From: Clitopilus passeckerianus
Lineage: Eukaryota; Basidiomycota; Agaricomycetes; Agaricales; Entolomataceae
Reading direction: 5' to 3'
DNA length: 64,000 bases
Assembly (NCBI GenBank): GCA_944990035.1
Contig: CALYLX010000126.1
Location: forward strand, 620,001 to 684,000
Shown here: piece by piece, positions 21,794-34,161 of the stretch
Layout: each line of letters begins with the position of its first letter
Position numbering within the stretch: the first letter of the stretch is position 1
The notes under the pieces: model-generated
Database searches by the model: none
What the model was told of the DNA's origin: nothing
The model's input: the letters and a program-made list of their open reading frames with translations, nothing else
Translations under genes and position numbers: made by a program

Positions 21794-22141
21794 TGTCTCA
21801 GCAAGGAGTCTCCTATCGATTGAGAGACGATGAAAAGGTTGCTGTCGTCAGAGGGTTTGCCAGATTTCGATCGAAGGCGCCATTGCCTCCTTGAAGCTTC
21901 CTTTATCTGATCCTCGCTTTGGCTGGTCTCCGTTATCGAATGAGAGGAAAAGTCATGTTATAAAGGTGTCGATTGCTCAGACACAAGGCATAATTCTATG
22001 GGTAGAGATCGGGATGACGTGAGACAAGGAGTACGCTGACAGTGTCAAAGTCGATAAAAATGAGACGCGTTGTTACACGTGATCGTGAATGTGCGTAACG
22101 TTTGTGTCGCGTGCAAGCGCGTTCCTTTCTGTCACACTTTC
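21794..22141. other. Shared upstream region of con-6 copy D and CSM1
   Basis: The two genes are divergent with 456 bp between their start codons. Besides the CRE and TATA of copy D there is a TGACGT near 22013. No gene seen. Confidence 0.4.
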
Positions 22142-23865
22142 ATGTCGGACGACGAGTTTGGTGAGTGTAGATCCTTCGGACAATGGACAGAGCAAATGGC
22201 ATTTACCGGGAAACCTTTTGAACTCCAGGCGGGCTTGACCCAACAACACCTGTGCACAGGGCCTCGAAGTCTAAGCCCAGCCGATCTACTGCACGGACCG
22301 AACCTGGGCCATCCAAATCTAAGCCTGCTACTGGCGCTAGAAAGCGCGCTGCTCCGTCACCAGAACCTGACAGTGAGATCGAGGAAGTTGTGAAGCAGAC
22401 GGTAGAAGATGGTGAATCCGAGGAAGTAGAAGTCCAGCCTCCGCCAAATAAGAGAACACGACAGAAGCCACCATCCCGAGCGGAAGCTCCAGCGGCAAAT
22501 GGTCCAACGAAAAGGCCACCACCGAAAGCGAAAGCGAAGGGCAGAGCAGCTCCTGGTAAGTCAACAAGGAAGTCGCCTGAAGTTGAGGCAATGGACGTGG
22601 ATACCATTGAGATACCGGAGGATGAGTCGGAGGACGCTAGGGGGCCCGGACCGCGTGTAGCTGCTGCAATCAACCATGCACAAAAAAGTCATATAAGTGA
22701 GGAAGCTCTGGCTGCCAAAGATAGGAAGATTGCGCGCCTAGAGGAGCAACTCCGTCGGGTATGTTCACTTTTCTTGCCCACCACAGCCAGGTAGCTTATT
22801 GCACTTTTTCTGCTCAGGCAAATGAACAAATAGCAGCATTGAATAAACATGCCGACGACATTCATCACCTACGAGAAACCGAGCCTGAAAGATTACTCAA
22901 GGAATACCGAGAACAGGCGGAAGCTCGCTTTGAAGGTACTTACCATCCGTCGCCTTGTTAGGTGCAATGCTGACTGTTCTCAGCTCAACAGCGAGTTATT
23001 GATGAACTCACCTCACAAGTTGCCTTGAAGGAACCGCTATCAAAAGCTGGACACATGGCAGTGCTTAACCTGCTAACCAGAGAAGCTGCCGATGAAGAGA
23101 AGAAAACGCTGGAGAACGAGGTCGCAAAGTGGAAGACTGCTACAAGTGATGTAAAGAAGACGATAGCTCAGAAAGACGCACGAATAGAGAGCTTGGGACA
23201 ACAAGGTAAGTCATACCAACTCTCCATCCTTGACCTAAAGTAACCCGAATATAGTGAAAGAGCTGGAATCCGACCTTAAGGCAGAAATAGCTCGATCAAA
23301 GGAACTTGCCCAACGCCCTAAACCCTCAGTCCCGCCGTCTGTTCCTCGCCCCGGTCGACCAGGGGGTGTAGAAGACCCAAAGCAAGCCGTGATTGTTCAG
23401 TTCTATGAAGACGTAACAAACCTCATCATACCGAACATGAAGCAATCCAAAGGAAAATATCTCAACTTAGACGAATGGAATATGTCATGTATATTTACTT
23501 ACTCGAACGCCGGAGAAGACGACGACGCAAGCAGATCTACATTACCCAAGAGTGAGCCTTTCCCAACCGCACTGGTTGGCTTTGGTTTTAATCGAGTTTC
23601 AGGCCTCAATTTCACGCTGCGACTGTGCCATGAACTCGAGAAGGGACAGGCAGAGCCAGTGGTTTCAGAGAAACAGCTTGTACCGACTGTCAACTACGTT
23701 CCGTTGGAATTGGATAAAGAACCCCCAGACTTCGTCCAGAGCCTTGGGTTCCTAGGGGCTCCCTTCACATTCTCTCGTGACCAGCTAGCGCTCTTCCTGA
23801 GGACCATGTACAAGCATATGGATGAAGCTCTAAATCCATCAACCGAGCTTGCAGACGAGGATTAA
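22142..23865 (+). CDS. CSM1: Monopolin subunit Csm1/Pcs1 homologue
   Basis: Kinetochore-associated protein; in yeasts Csm1/Pcs1 forms the V-shaped monopolin complex that clamps kinetochore microtubule attachments and also acts at rDNA. Exons: 22142-22160 (19 nt), 22229-22758, 22818-22935, 22984-23205 and 23255-23865, giving 499 residues in frame. The N-terminal 190 residues are basic and disordered (ARKRAAPSPEP, KRPPPKAKAKGR). A coiled coil spans about 190-330 (IARLEEQLRRANEQIAALNK onward). The C-terminal globular domain begins at about VIVQFYEDVTNLIIPNMK and contains ALVGFGFNR and FTLRLCHELE, matching the Csm1 RWD-like fold. Length is greater than in yeast because of the N-terminal extension. 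Confidence 0.85.
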
Positions 23866-23967
23866 TTGGACTCTTCCGCAATTCCGGATGTCTTTCACGT
23901 TAGGTTAATTGTCGCATGCTATGATGAATCTTTTATTGCAGATGTAATTATGACGGTACAATATAAT

Positions 23968-26488
23968 TTATTCATTTTGGGTTTGTGTTACTCCTGCTTT
24001 CTCCCAGATATGCATCCCAACCGAGTCCCCAGCCAAAATGGCCTGCTTGGCCCCAAGGAACGCAAACGGTTCATCGAAACCGGCGAGGGTCGCTCCGGCC
24101 TGGACCAGTTCATCTACAACCTCTCGATGGCTTTGCCGAGCAGCCTAGGAACCATGTGCATCAGGACGAGAACGGAGGAATGGAGTCGGTTATGAACGCA
24201 CGTAGTACAGAGCAGTATGCCCAAGCACGTCTCTCAGATGCACTAAGGCACCCGAACGGAGCAGCAAGTCAACAGCTTGGGTGCAGCCGTTTAAACTTGC
24301 CACATGAAGTGGTGTCTGTCCTGTCGCTGGATCCAGGCAGTTGACGACACCTCCGGCAATGGAAGACGTTATCTGCCGCCTTTCCAGAGACCTTGACACG
24401 TCCTCGTTGGCTTCTTCAGGCCCGATCGTGTTGTTGAAGTCTATGCAGAACTTGATACCGGCAGCGTTGTTCCTCGCGGCAGCAAGATGGATCAGGAACG
24501 GGAGTAGTGTTGCTTCCGTACTCGCTACTTCCGCGGCTGTCCAAGTCCATGGTGCAGTACTATCCTTGCTGTGTTTCTCAGGGGTATCCGACGGAGATGA
24601 CACTGTGATTTGGGGGCCCGGCGCTTGAGGAACGGCAGGAACCAATCGCACGAACTCTGATAAGACGCTGTGTATCTTATCAAAATTCTCGCCTGTGTTG
24701 CTGGGCACAGCACGAGCAGGCGGCGTTAGTTCACCACGGATGGGTGTCGCGATCAGATCGCGGACTTGAGTCGTAGAAAGCTCTGGTTTTGAAAGGAGGT
24801 AACTGAGTTTCGTTAATGCACACTGAATGAGTTGCTTGTGAGTGGACAAGATACACCGTAAACGACGGTGAAAGGAGTCACCTCGGGAGTCATATCTCCG
24901 CCAGACACAACCCCAGCCTGAAGCAGAGTTCTGCCAGTTTCATAAGCGTCAGAAACGGAGCCTTTAGAGCACTGTGTGATGGCCACGACCACCACACCAC
25001 GGTCACAAGCCTCCTTCAGAGCTTGCATGAGATCAGCGCGTTGTGGCGCGTTCCCAGCCCCAAATGTTTCTAGAACGACTCCACGGATTGGAGGCATGAA
25101 GAATGCGCTGATAGTGGCGGCAGCAATGCCTGGAAATAGACGCAGCGTAGCTACGTGAGGGTCCATCTCTGATAAACAATTAACGAGTTTAATGGTTAGA
25201 TCTGTAGGATATGAGCAATAACCGCAAAAGGAGTTACCTTTATGGGCTCTGAAACGTCGAAGGCCAGTCTGACGTAAAACATCGTTCCAATTCACGACGA
25301 TATCAATGCCGACTTGTAGAGGGAGTCAGAATAAGGGCCGGTATATCAAATGGCGTGAACACAACATCTCACCATTGACCAGAGGGGCAAAGTTGGGGCT
25401 ATTGAAGGCGCTCAGGTCATAGGATGACATCTTTGACACTCTGTTTCCGCGATAAAGGGTATGGTTAAAGTACACGCAGCATTCTGATATCAGAAGTGAG
25501 CTGAAGGTCCACCGATCGAACCAGGACGAACCAGGTATTATATAGTGACCGGCAATAGTTAATGCCCCCATAAAGTTATCCACAGCATCGTTACGCAGCT
25601 GGGACATTGGTATTTGGGCTCCAGTTACTATCTGGAACAAGACTTTAGCGAGAAGGCGGTCCCTAGATTGCGATACAGTCGTACAACGGTCTTTCCTAGG
25701 TCTTCTAGCATGAAACTCAGGGCACTGGATGTGTAGGCCATCGTGTCGGTTCCATGTAGAATCACGAATGCATCGAAGGAGTAATTGAGCTCAATCTCTG
25801 TGGCAATGCGAGTCCAATCTGTTTGACGAGTATCAGCGCCTAATGGCCTTGTATTCGAAAGCTACCGCTTGACCAGTCATCTCCACGTTACTACTATCTA
25901 GCAGAGGATTCCACTGAATGGAATTGAGTAATAGGTTTCATAATATGCGAAGGAACTGACCTCAAGGATGACGTATCGGATTGCCTTCTTTCCAGTACCT
26001 CCTGGAACAGCACTGTAAGGAGTCACAAGGCTGGGTAAATGCGCTTCATATACGTCGTCCGCAATTTGCACGCAGGTTGGACGTCGTATAAAATGCTCGT
26101 GATGAACACCCAGCAAGTCTGGAGTGCCGATGGGCTTCGATGACCTAACTAAAAGCGTCCGATGCACGGCTGGCGTAGCCACACCAGAATTGCCGCCGAG
26201 TTGTGGGCTGTTCCTTCCGCTACCACTACTCCAGTTTCGATAGCCTTGTACAGAGCCAGAGTGTGAGAACAAAGAGTCTCGTTGAGGGTCGTGAAAACGG
26301 TTTTGGCTACGCAGAGTTTCTGTCAGGAAATATGGTTCTGGAACGTAACCCTGCTTTCCAACAAGCATTCCAATGGTACCGCCTTTTGAGAGGATCAATC
26401 AACATCAGTCATCAGAATACTTCTGAGAATGCTTGCCCGTGTATATCACCAGCACCCTCGACTCATCTGCTGGCTGTGAAGGTTCCAT
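23968..26488 (-). CDS. L-asparaginase (cytoplasmic type) with C-terminal ankyrin repeats
   Basis: Hydrolyses asparagine to aspartate and ammonia. Ten exons on the - strand give 672 residues with the total divisible by three; the outermost are 26437-26488 and 23968-24144. Active-site signatures: GGTIGML (first catalytic Thr, formed across intron 1) and [19 protein letters not shown] (second Thr-Asp pair), then [17 protein letters not shown] and [12 protein letters not shown] Ser/Gly-rich segment of about 100 residues lies between the two motifs, as in other fungal members of the ASPG group. The C-terminal quarter has ankyrin repeats ([40 protein letters not shown]). Intron 1 (26383-26436) starts with GC instead of GT. 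Divergent from TRP5 and tail-to-tail with CSM1 (102 bp apart). Confidence 0.92.
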
Positions 26489-26676
26489 CGTCGTGAGTGT
26501 GGAAATGGGTCCATGGCCTACTCGAAGCCAACGAACTGTATACCGCCTCGACGTCCAAATTCGGCTAGATCTCGGTCTTTTGATCCGCTTGTATATCGGC
26601 TAGATTGTCCTGTCCAAATTTACTATCAACTCCAGCTTTTTGGTCCTGACTCGACTCTTCCATTGACTCAACCACC
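26489..26676. promoter_or_regulatory. Bidirectional promoter, L-asparaginase / TRP5
   Basis: 188 bp between two divergent start codons. It contains TGACTC at 26647-26652 and TGACTCA at 26664-26670. TGACTCA is the binding core of the Gcn4/CpcA bZIP factor of general amino acid control. The second site ends only six bases before the TRP5 ATG, so it may act in either direction. Confidence 0.65.
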
Positions 26677-29202
26677 ATGGAGGCGATTAGAAAAGTATTC
26701 GAGCAAAAGAAGGCAGAGGTGAGCCCATAGAATTGCTTTTCAAATAGTTGATGCTGAACCTCGAATGAAGGATGTCCCCGCGCTGGTCACTTTCGTGACT
26801 GCAGGCTACCCAACGATCCAGGATACTGTCCCAGTTCTGCTGGGTATGCAAGCTGGCGGCGCAGACATTATTGAGTTTGGAATGCCATTCTCAGATCCTA
26901 TAGCTGATGGACCTGCTATCCAAGAAACAAACACAGTAAGCTGCACATGCCTCGATGACGACTGGCCGAAATTGATGTAAACCAGGTCGCACTCAAACAA
27001 GACCTGGACTATGAAACAGTGTTGAATATGCTCAAAGAAGCAAGAAATCAAGGTCTCACAGCACCAGTCCTACTTATGGGCTACTACAACCCCCTCCTCG
27101 CATACGGCGAGGACAAGGCCATCCAGGACGCTGCCGAAGCTGGGGCAAACGGATTCATTATGGTTGACCTTCCACCTGAGGAAGCTATCGCCTTTCGTGA
27201 GAAGTGCACCAAATCTAAGTGAGCCATCTGTCTTTTTACCTACCTGAATCTTAACTCATGACTCGTCTAGTCTCTCCTACGTACCTCTCATCGCCCCTTC
27301 AACCACCTTGAACCGAATCAAATTCCTGGCATCAATCGCAGACACCTTCATCTATGTCGTTTCGAAGATGGGCACAACCGGCTCTTCAGAAGGAGTCGCC
27401 ATGAATAAGGCGCTGCCGGATATCATCGGCCGAGTCCGTGACTACGCCACTGTCCCCATCGCCGTGGGCTTTGGCGTTGCCTCACGCGAGCACGTCAACA
27501 CAGTTTATGACGCGGGTGCCGATGGTGTTGTTGTCGGCAGCCGACTTGTTTCCGTCCTTAAGAACGCCCAACAAGGTCAAGCTTCCAAAGATGTCCAGGA
27601 CTTCTGTGGCATGCTCAGCGGAAAAGGCCAACCCCTCGTGTCCGATCACCACAACCTGCGCGATCGACCAGCTCTCTTGATACCCAAACCGCGACGCTTA
27701 TTGGCGTCGAGGGTGGAAGTGCAAACTTGACGGAGCTTCCAGCCAGGTTTGGTCAGTTTGGAGGACAATACGTGCCCGAGGCTCTGGTCGACGCTCTTTC
27801 TGAGCTGGAGACCGCACATAAATCTGCTATGGCAGATCCCGAGTTTATGAAAGAACTCATGAGCTTCTATGGCTATATGAACCGACCGTCGAGGCTCTAC
27901 CATGCTGAGAACCTCACCAAGGAGGCTGGAGGTGCCAAGATCTGGTTGAAACGAGAGGATCTGTACGTCAATGATTTAGGATCGGTATCTTCTTTCTAAC
28001 CCAACCTAGGAACCACACTGGCTCTCATAAAATCAACAATGCCATAGGTCAAGTAAGCTGTAACCTGTTCCTACGCATTATCCCTATTTCCTCAACCCTT
28101 TTGTCACTAGATTCTCCTTGCAAGGCGCATCGGAAAGACCAGAATCATCGCCGAAACGGGTGCTGGCCAGCATGGCGTCGCCACTGCAACTGTCTGCGCA
28201 AAATTCGGCATGGAGTGCATAGTCTACATGGGTGCTGAAGATGTCCGAAGGCAGGCTCTTAACGTCTTCCGTATCGAGATGCTCGGCGGAAAAGTCATCC
28301 CTGTTAACTCTGGGTCATGTACCCTCAAGGACGCCGTCAACGAAGCGATGCGAGACTGGGTCACCAACCTCCACCACGCATTACCTTGTCGGGTCCGCGA
28401 TCGGCCCACATCCCTTCCCCACATTGGTCCGAGACTATCAGAAGGTCATCGGTGAGGAGATCAAGGCTCAACTGAAAGAAGAGGCCGGGAAACTCCCCGA
28501 TGTGGTCGTTGCTTGTGTCGGAGGAGGAAGTAATGCTATCGGGACCTTCTATGACTTCATTCCCGACAAGAGTGTGAGGTTGGTTGGCGTTGAAGCGGGC
28601 GGAGAAGGTATAGTCTGTCTCATTTATTCGGAAGACTCTATTAAGTTGAAATATAGGTATCGATGGTGTTCGCCATAGCGCTACACTTTCTAAGGGCCAG
28701 CCGGGGGTTCTGCATGGCGTCCGGACGTACATTTTGCAGTCACCCACTGGCCAAATTATCGAGACGCACTCCATCAGCGCGGGCTTGGACTATCCAGGTG
28801 TCGGTCCCGAGCATGCGTGGTTGAAGGACTCTGGTCGGGCAGAGTATGTCGTAGCCACGGATGAGGAAGCTTTGCGTGGCTTTAGGATGCTCACACAAAA
28901 GGAGGGAATCATCCCTGGTAAATAAAATTTTCATCCTCCTTGAATATCATTCTCATCGCTTATTTTCGATTAGCTCTTGAGTCATCGCACGCCATCTGGG
29001 AAGGTGTTAGGATAGCCAAGACGCTCCCCAGTGATAAAGACATTGTTATTGTGAGTTTCTTCATCAGTTACCGCCGAGTTGCAATCTGACTCCCTCTCAG
29101 TGTCTATCTGGACGTGGTGATAAGGATGTTGAGCAGATTTCCCAGCTTCTTCCCAAGTGGGCAGATATCCTTGACTGGCACGTATCCCCGCATGCTGTAT
29201 AA
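26677..29202 (+). CDS. TRP5: Tryptophan synthase, fused alpha-beta (two frame breaks)
   Basis: Last step of tryptophan synthesis: the alpha domain releases indole from indole-glycerol phosphate and the PLP-dependent beta domain joins it to serine. Alpha domain: [55 protein letters not shown] and [13 protein letters not shown]. Beta domain from about 27740: [39 protein letters not shown] (PLP lysine in HKIN, across an intron), [37 protein letters not shown] and [19 protein letters not shown]. Two breaks interrupt it: one in the linker between domains (27640-27690, shift of -1) and one at about 28369-28373, where WVTNL must join [15 protein letters not shown]. The second lies in strictly conserved sequence, so it is not an intron. 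Either assembly errors or a recently broken gene. Confidence 0.92.
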
Positions 29203-29428
29203 TCATCTAGCTGTAGATTATCCAAAGCTGGGCCCTCGATTCGCCTAGAATTACTGTAGATTTTTGTTGTATAAAAGGGGTAAAATATATCATCGTTACC
29301 AAATTTGGGAGATACTGATCGAGCAATCCTGATTCCTTCAAAGTTTCTCCCTTACCCGTTGCTACAACCCAGTCCCGCCTGACTGCTTATCGAACTTGTA
29401 TCTTTCGGAGAAACAGAACTCTAACTCA

Positions 29429-30887
29429 ATGGCACCCGATCTTGGGGGCGCAAGTCAGCGCGCAGTTGAAACTCTGGCATCTCGATTGAGACGTAGGTCA
29501 GTCACTGTAAAGTATTGAAAGTTCCAACTATTTGATTCCGAATCTATAGGCAGATCGTAGGCTCAAGGGCAGCTGCATTGGAGACCTTACTTGTGCTGCG
29601 TCAAGTTATTTCAAAGGCACGGTTTTCGAATATGGAGCAGTTGGTTGAGATTATAAGAGCTGTCGGGCGGAGATTAGTTGACGCACAGCCAAAAGGTTCT
29701 TGGGCACTTCGTTTTATCAATGAGGCCTCCTGACTTGGTCAAATGCAGAACACTCCGTTGGAAACACTGTTCGCAAGGTCCTCCATCATATTCGCGAGGA
29801 ATATCAAACTGCCACAAGAGGAACGGCGTCAGCAGCTCCTCCCCAGTCATTCTCAATTGCGAAGTTCGTGCTACTCGGAGCACCGAGACAACATACTGCA
29901 TCTGCTCTCCCACAGAAAACTGAGAAAGAAGAAGAGAGGCCCACGCTGAAAGAGAATGATCCGGACGATCCTGATAGTTTTGCAAGAGGATTGAAACCCG
30001 TCCTGATGGAAGCCATGCAAGATGTGCTCGATGAATTGGAAACTGTCTACGACAACGTATCAAAAAATGCCAAAGACCACATACATTCAGAGTAAGCAAA
30101 CTTCCACAGTCCCCAGAGTTGTGGCTAACAACGCCCATCAGCGAGATTATCTTGATCTTAGGAATGTCGAAAACTGTTGAAGCTTTCCTCAAATCAGCAG
30201 CTCACCACCGAAAATACACCGTCATCGTATCGGAGACCGCACCATCGTAAGTTGTCACTAATTTATCCGCATGTTTCAGATAAATGCAACTAAAATTTCT
30301 CTAGATATGGCGGCCGCGAAATGGCCCAGTCGCTTTCGTCTGCGGGGATGTCAACATTCCTTGTCCCGGACTCTTCCATATTTGCCCTCATGTCAAGGGT
30401 CAACAAAGTGATACTGGGAGCCCACGCAATATTTGCAAACGGAGGCATGTTCGCAACATCAGGTTCACTAATAGCGGCGACTGCCGCAAGAGCCCACAGC
30501 GTTCCCGTTGTCGTGTGCGCTGGTCAATTTAAATTTACGCCTCTGTGGAATCTGTACCACGAGTACGGAGCATTGGACTTCGGCGACCCCAGCAGCGTCC
30601 TTGGGTTCGACGAAGGCGATCTCGTTGACAAAGTGGATGTCGTCAATCCATATTATGATTATCTTCGGCCTGAGCTCATCGACGTGTTCATAACCAACGA
30701 GTGCGTTGTTCAATTGCACGTTTTTATGCAGAGTATTAATTATTGCTGTTGAAATTATAGCGGCGACCATCCGCCATCCTCTATCTATAGGTGAATAATA
30801 CTTCTGAGGGTATTATCTGGATGATAATAATCTCTCTGTTGCAGATTAATCAAGGAGTCCTATGATGACGAAGACAATGAGCTTTGA
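29429..30887 (+). CDS. GCD7: Translation initiation factor eIF2B subunit beta
   Basis: Regulatory subunit of the guanine-nucleotide exchange factor for eIF2; in yeast GCD7 senses eIF2 phosphorylation. The spliced protein begins [16 protein letters not shown] and continues with an intron-split R-R junction, [20 protein letters not shown] (about residues 23-45), a helical N-terminal domain and the conserved C-terminal Rossmann-like domain: [60 protein letters not shown], and [16 protein letters not shown]. It ends [14 protein letters not shown] Glu/Lys/Asp-rich linker lies near residue 140. All frames join across about seven short introns. The 3' end is only 62 bp from that of GUF1. Confidence 0.92.
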
Positions 30888-30949
30888 GCAACGGAGACCA
30901 TAGACACTGTTGATATACCTGCATGATAACTTATATTTTCACCACCGCT

Positions 30950-33900
30950 TTATTGTTTGTTACTAAGGATCTCGAAGAATGCCTCTTGCGGAAGGTCAAC
31001 GGTTCCCATCTTCTTCATGCGTCGTTTGCTCTCCTTCTGGTTCTCTAGATGCTTCATCTTGCGTTCGTAATGTCCTGTAAGGGTATCAGTCAAGCCGCAT
31101 GTTCCATGGATTCTGCGTGGTACTCGCCTCCGTATAGGCCTGCCGTGACATCAGACCTTAAAGCTTTCAGGGTTTCACGGGCGAGGACCTTGCGGCCGAT
31201 GGCAGCCTGTATAGGCACTTCAAACAACTGTCTCGGTATCACTTTGTCTGTTGGGGCTCAATATTGGAGACGTCGGGACGTGGGTTGCTGACTTACGAAG
31301 CTTCTTAACCCAATCTCTTGCGATGCGATCTTGTCCAGACCGATGAACAATGATAGCTAGCGCATCCACGGGTTTTCCGTTCAACAAGAAAGTCATCTAG
31401 AGCTCGATAAGAATGAGTTAACATAAGTACTATTTTGCATACTTTGGCTAGGTCACTCTTCTTGTAACCGGCATCCTCGTAGCTTAGGGGACCAGGTGTC
31501 AGCTAGGTGCAAAGATGGGAGAGAAATGTTTCTTACTCAAAACTGGCGAAACCAGAGCTGCGGGACTTCAACTGGTCGAAGAAATTTGTGACTATTTCGC
31601 TCAGAGGTATGGTACACGTGAGGATAATCCGAGGAGAGCCTGATGTCCCAGAATCCAGGTAACGGTGGTCCAAATCCTCTGCCCTGTGGGTATAACAGAG
31701 TTCCATCATATCGCCGAAGTAATCTGAGGGTTTGAAACTCGGAGGTCAATGAAGAGCGTATCAAACATATTTGCGAGCCAACCTTCTGGAACTATGATGG
31801 ATGCCTTCACGATTGGTTCCTTTATTTCCTTCACCTTGTTTGTTGAGTCCGTGACGTCTGGAAACTCCGTCGGGTTGCTGACAACAACTTCTCTGTCACG
31901 ATAAATGACTGCAGAGGATATAACGCGGGTCAGTGAGCCATTAATAGCAAGGCCTTGAGAAAACAATCCGACCTTTGTACGGCACAGTCGGTGCAGTGAT
32001 GATGATATTGGCATCGTATTCGTCTTCTAAACGTTGACGGAAGACATCCATGTGCAACGTGCCGAGGAAGCCAAGTCGGCAGCCTTGACCGAGCGCTGAG
32101 GAAGATTCCTTCTGCACGGTGACACTGCGATCTGTAAGTGTCAACTGAAAGATTCTCAGCGCAACATCGCATGGACAGGCGCATCTAAGACATACACGTT
32201 TGATGGATTCTTCCAACTTCGGATAGTCGTTACTATCGACTGGGAAGACGCCGGCAAAAACCTATCAGAAGATTATCAGCGCAAAGCGAGAGCAAATGGT
32301 TATCTCATCCCATACCATGGCTTTTGCCGGTTGGAATCCAGGAAGAGGGTCTACAGGTGCGCCGATACGGTGCAGAGTGTCACCGATGTGCGCTGTAACT
32401 AGATCAGCTTCTAGCCCGCAAGATCTGGGGCCTACAAACCTTCCGCAGATTCTTTCATATTGCATGCAATATAGCCGACCTGACCTGCACGCAAGTTTCC
32501 AGTCTCGACCTCTTCTGGGTGCATGAGGCCAACCTCTGTCACATCATATTTCTTACGAGTATGACATGAGGTGATTTTGTCCCCTGTTAAACGGGTTAGT
32601 CAAGAGGATAAGCGTATGCGCAGGCTGATTTCACCTTTTCGGAGTGTTCCTTGCTGAATATTAAGCAGCGAAATGACGCCACGGTATCGGTCGTAGCTAA
32701 TTGGTGGTGTTAAGCCAGTTAGCCGATAAGATGAATATGGTAATTACAAGGAATCGAATAGGAATGCTTTGAGGGGTGCTTCACGATCTCCTGTTGGCGG
32801 CGGAATGCGCTCCACAATTGCTTGCAAGACGGTTTCGACACCTTTTCCGGTCTTGGCGGAGATCTGCAATATGTCATCCGGGTTTATGCCAAATGTAGAT
32901 TCCATCTGAGCAGCGATGCGTTCTGGCTGCGCTGCAGGCAGGTCGATCTTCGGGGCGTAAATAAAGGAAGATTATTTAAGGTAGAGGCGGCTAACCTTGT
33001 TCAGGACGGGTATGATAGTGAGGCCTCTTTCTCGAGCATTGTGGAAAACAGAGATGGATTGTGCTTGGACACCTTGACTTGCGTCAACCTGGTCAATCAA
33101 ATTCAGTTCTGTCAACAGTCTGATACAAGTGGAGTTTACCAAAAGGAGAGCACCTTGGCATGCTGCCAAAGACCTTGACACCTCCCATGCAAAGTCGACA
33201 TGCCCCTGGAAATCACATTAATTCATTTTGTGAAAATAACAAAAATATGGTCGAACCGGAGTGTCAATGAGATTGAGCAAATACTCATGACCGGCATGAT
33301 TATGTAGCATGCTACGAGGACATTCAGTATTTTCTTAGAAAAGAAGTGGTTGGGAGCACCCACCTCGCTGTTTGAGCCTTAACTAGACTATTGAGTGAGC
33401 ATCTCTTTCTGAAAATACATTCGATATACTCACCGGTAATACCGCGTTCACGCTCCACTTTCAGTTTATCCAAGACTTGTTCATTCTTACCGGAGGTTTT
33501 CTTTTGTATAGTCCCCGTTAGCTGTTGGAAGGATCAGTATTGGACCCATGTGGTTATTCGATAACAAACCTCCAGCAGGCTGAATGAATAGTCAGTTTCT
33601 CTGCACCGCTAAGATTAAAGTGACTCACCGGTCTGCAAGAGTCGATTTACCGTGATCTGACCGCCAGCGTAAGATTATACTCCACTGGGCTGTCGAATTG
33701 CCACTCACCAATGTGCGCTATGATTGAGAAGTTCCTGAGGAATGTTGATCAGGGCATATTCTGATAAAATCTATATTCAGTTACCTGAGAAGTTCACAAG
33801 TATAATCTTCCATGCGCAAGACTTTCTTCGCGTCTTTCCTGGGCACACTAGCCATAGTGCGTACCATGAAGCCATGCCTAGCCCTGACGTTGCGGTTATG

Positions 33901-34062
33901 ACTTGGGAACGTCAGTACGCGGAGACATAGAGTCCTCCATTGATTCCGAAGGCCGTCTTGCATGAATGTCAAAGTTCGTTGTTGGTGTGGTGCTTTCGCA
34001 TGGACGTAGAGAGGGTCAACACGGTCCGAATATTGAAAGCGAGCTACAGCCAGTGACCTCAA
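30950..34062 (-). CDS. GUF1: Mitochondrial translation factor GUF1 (LepA/EF4)
   Basis: Ribosome-associated GTPase that promotes mitochondrial translation under stress. Many short introns cut the gene. Domain order on the - strand: G1 [17 protein letters not shown] (split by an intron after AHI near 33.7 kb), [20 protein letters not shown] with [21 protein letters not shown]4 NKV, domain II (GHVDF to [20 protein letters not shown]), and the LepA-specific C-terminus ([58 protein letters not shown]). The N-terminus from 34062 is Arg-rich and nearly free of acidic residues until the last part, as expected of a mitochondrial presequence, but the precise start is uncertain. Confidence 0.92.
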
Positions 34063-34161
34063 TGAAATTCATTGGACTTAGTCAGCGCTGTAAATAGTTA
34101 TACCCGCATTTGGACTTCGGTAACTTGAGTTGACCACCACCTCCACCATACCTCTGCAGAA

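Noticed and set aside
24341..24628. 95-codon + strand frame
   Set aside because: Antisense to the asparaginase C-terminal exon.
27640..27671. A 32-nt intron in the TRP5 linker
   Set aside because: It would fix the phase but is shorter than any other intron in the window (about 45 nt minimum).
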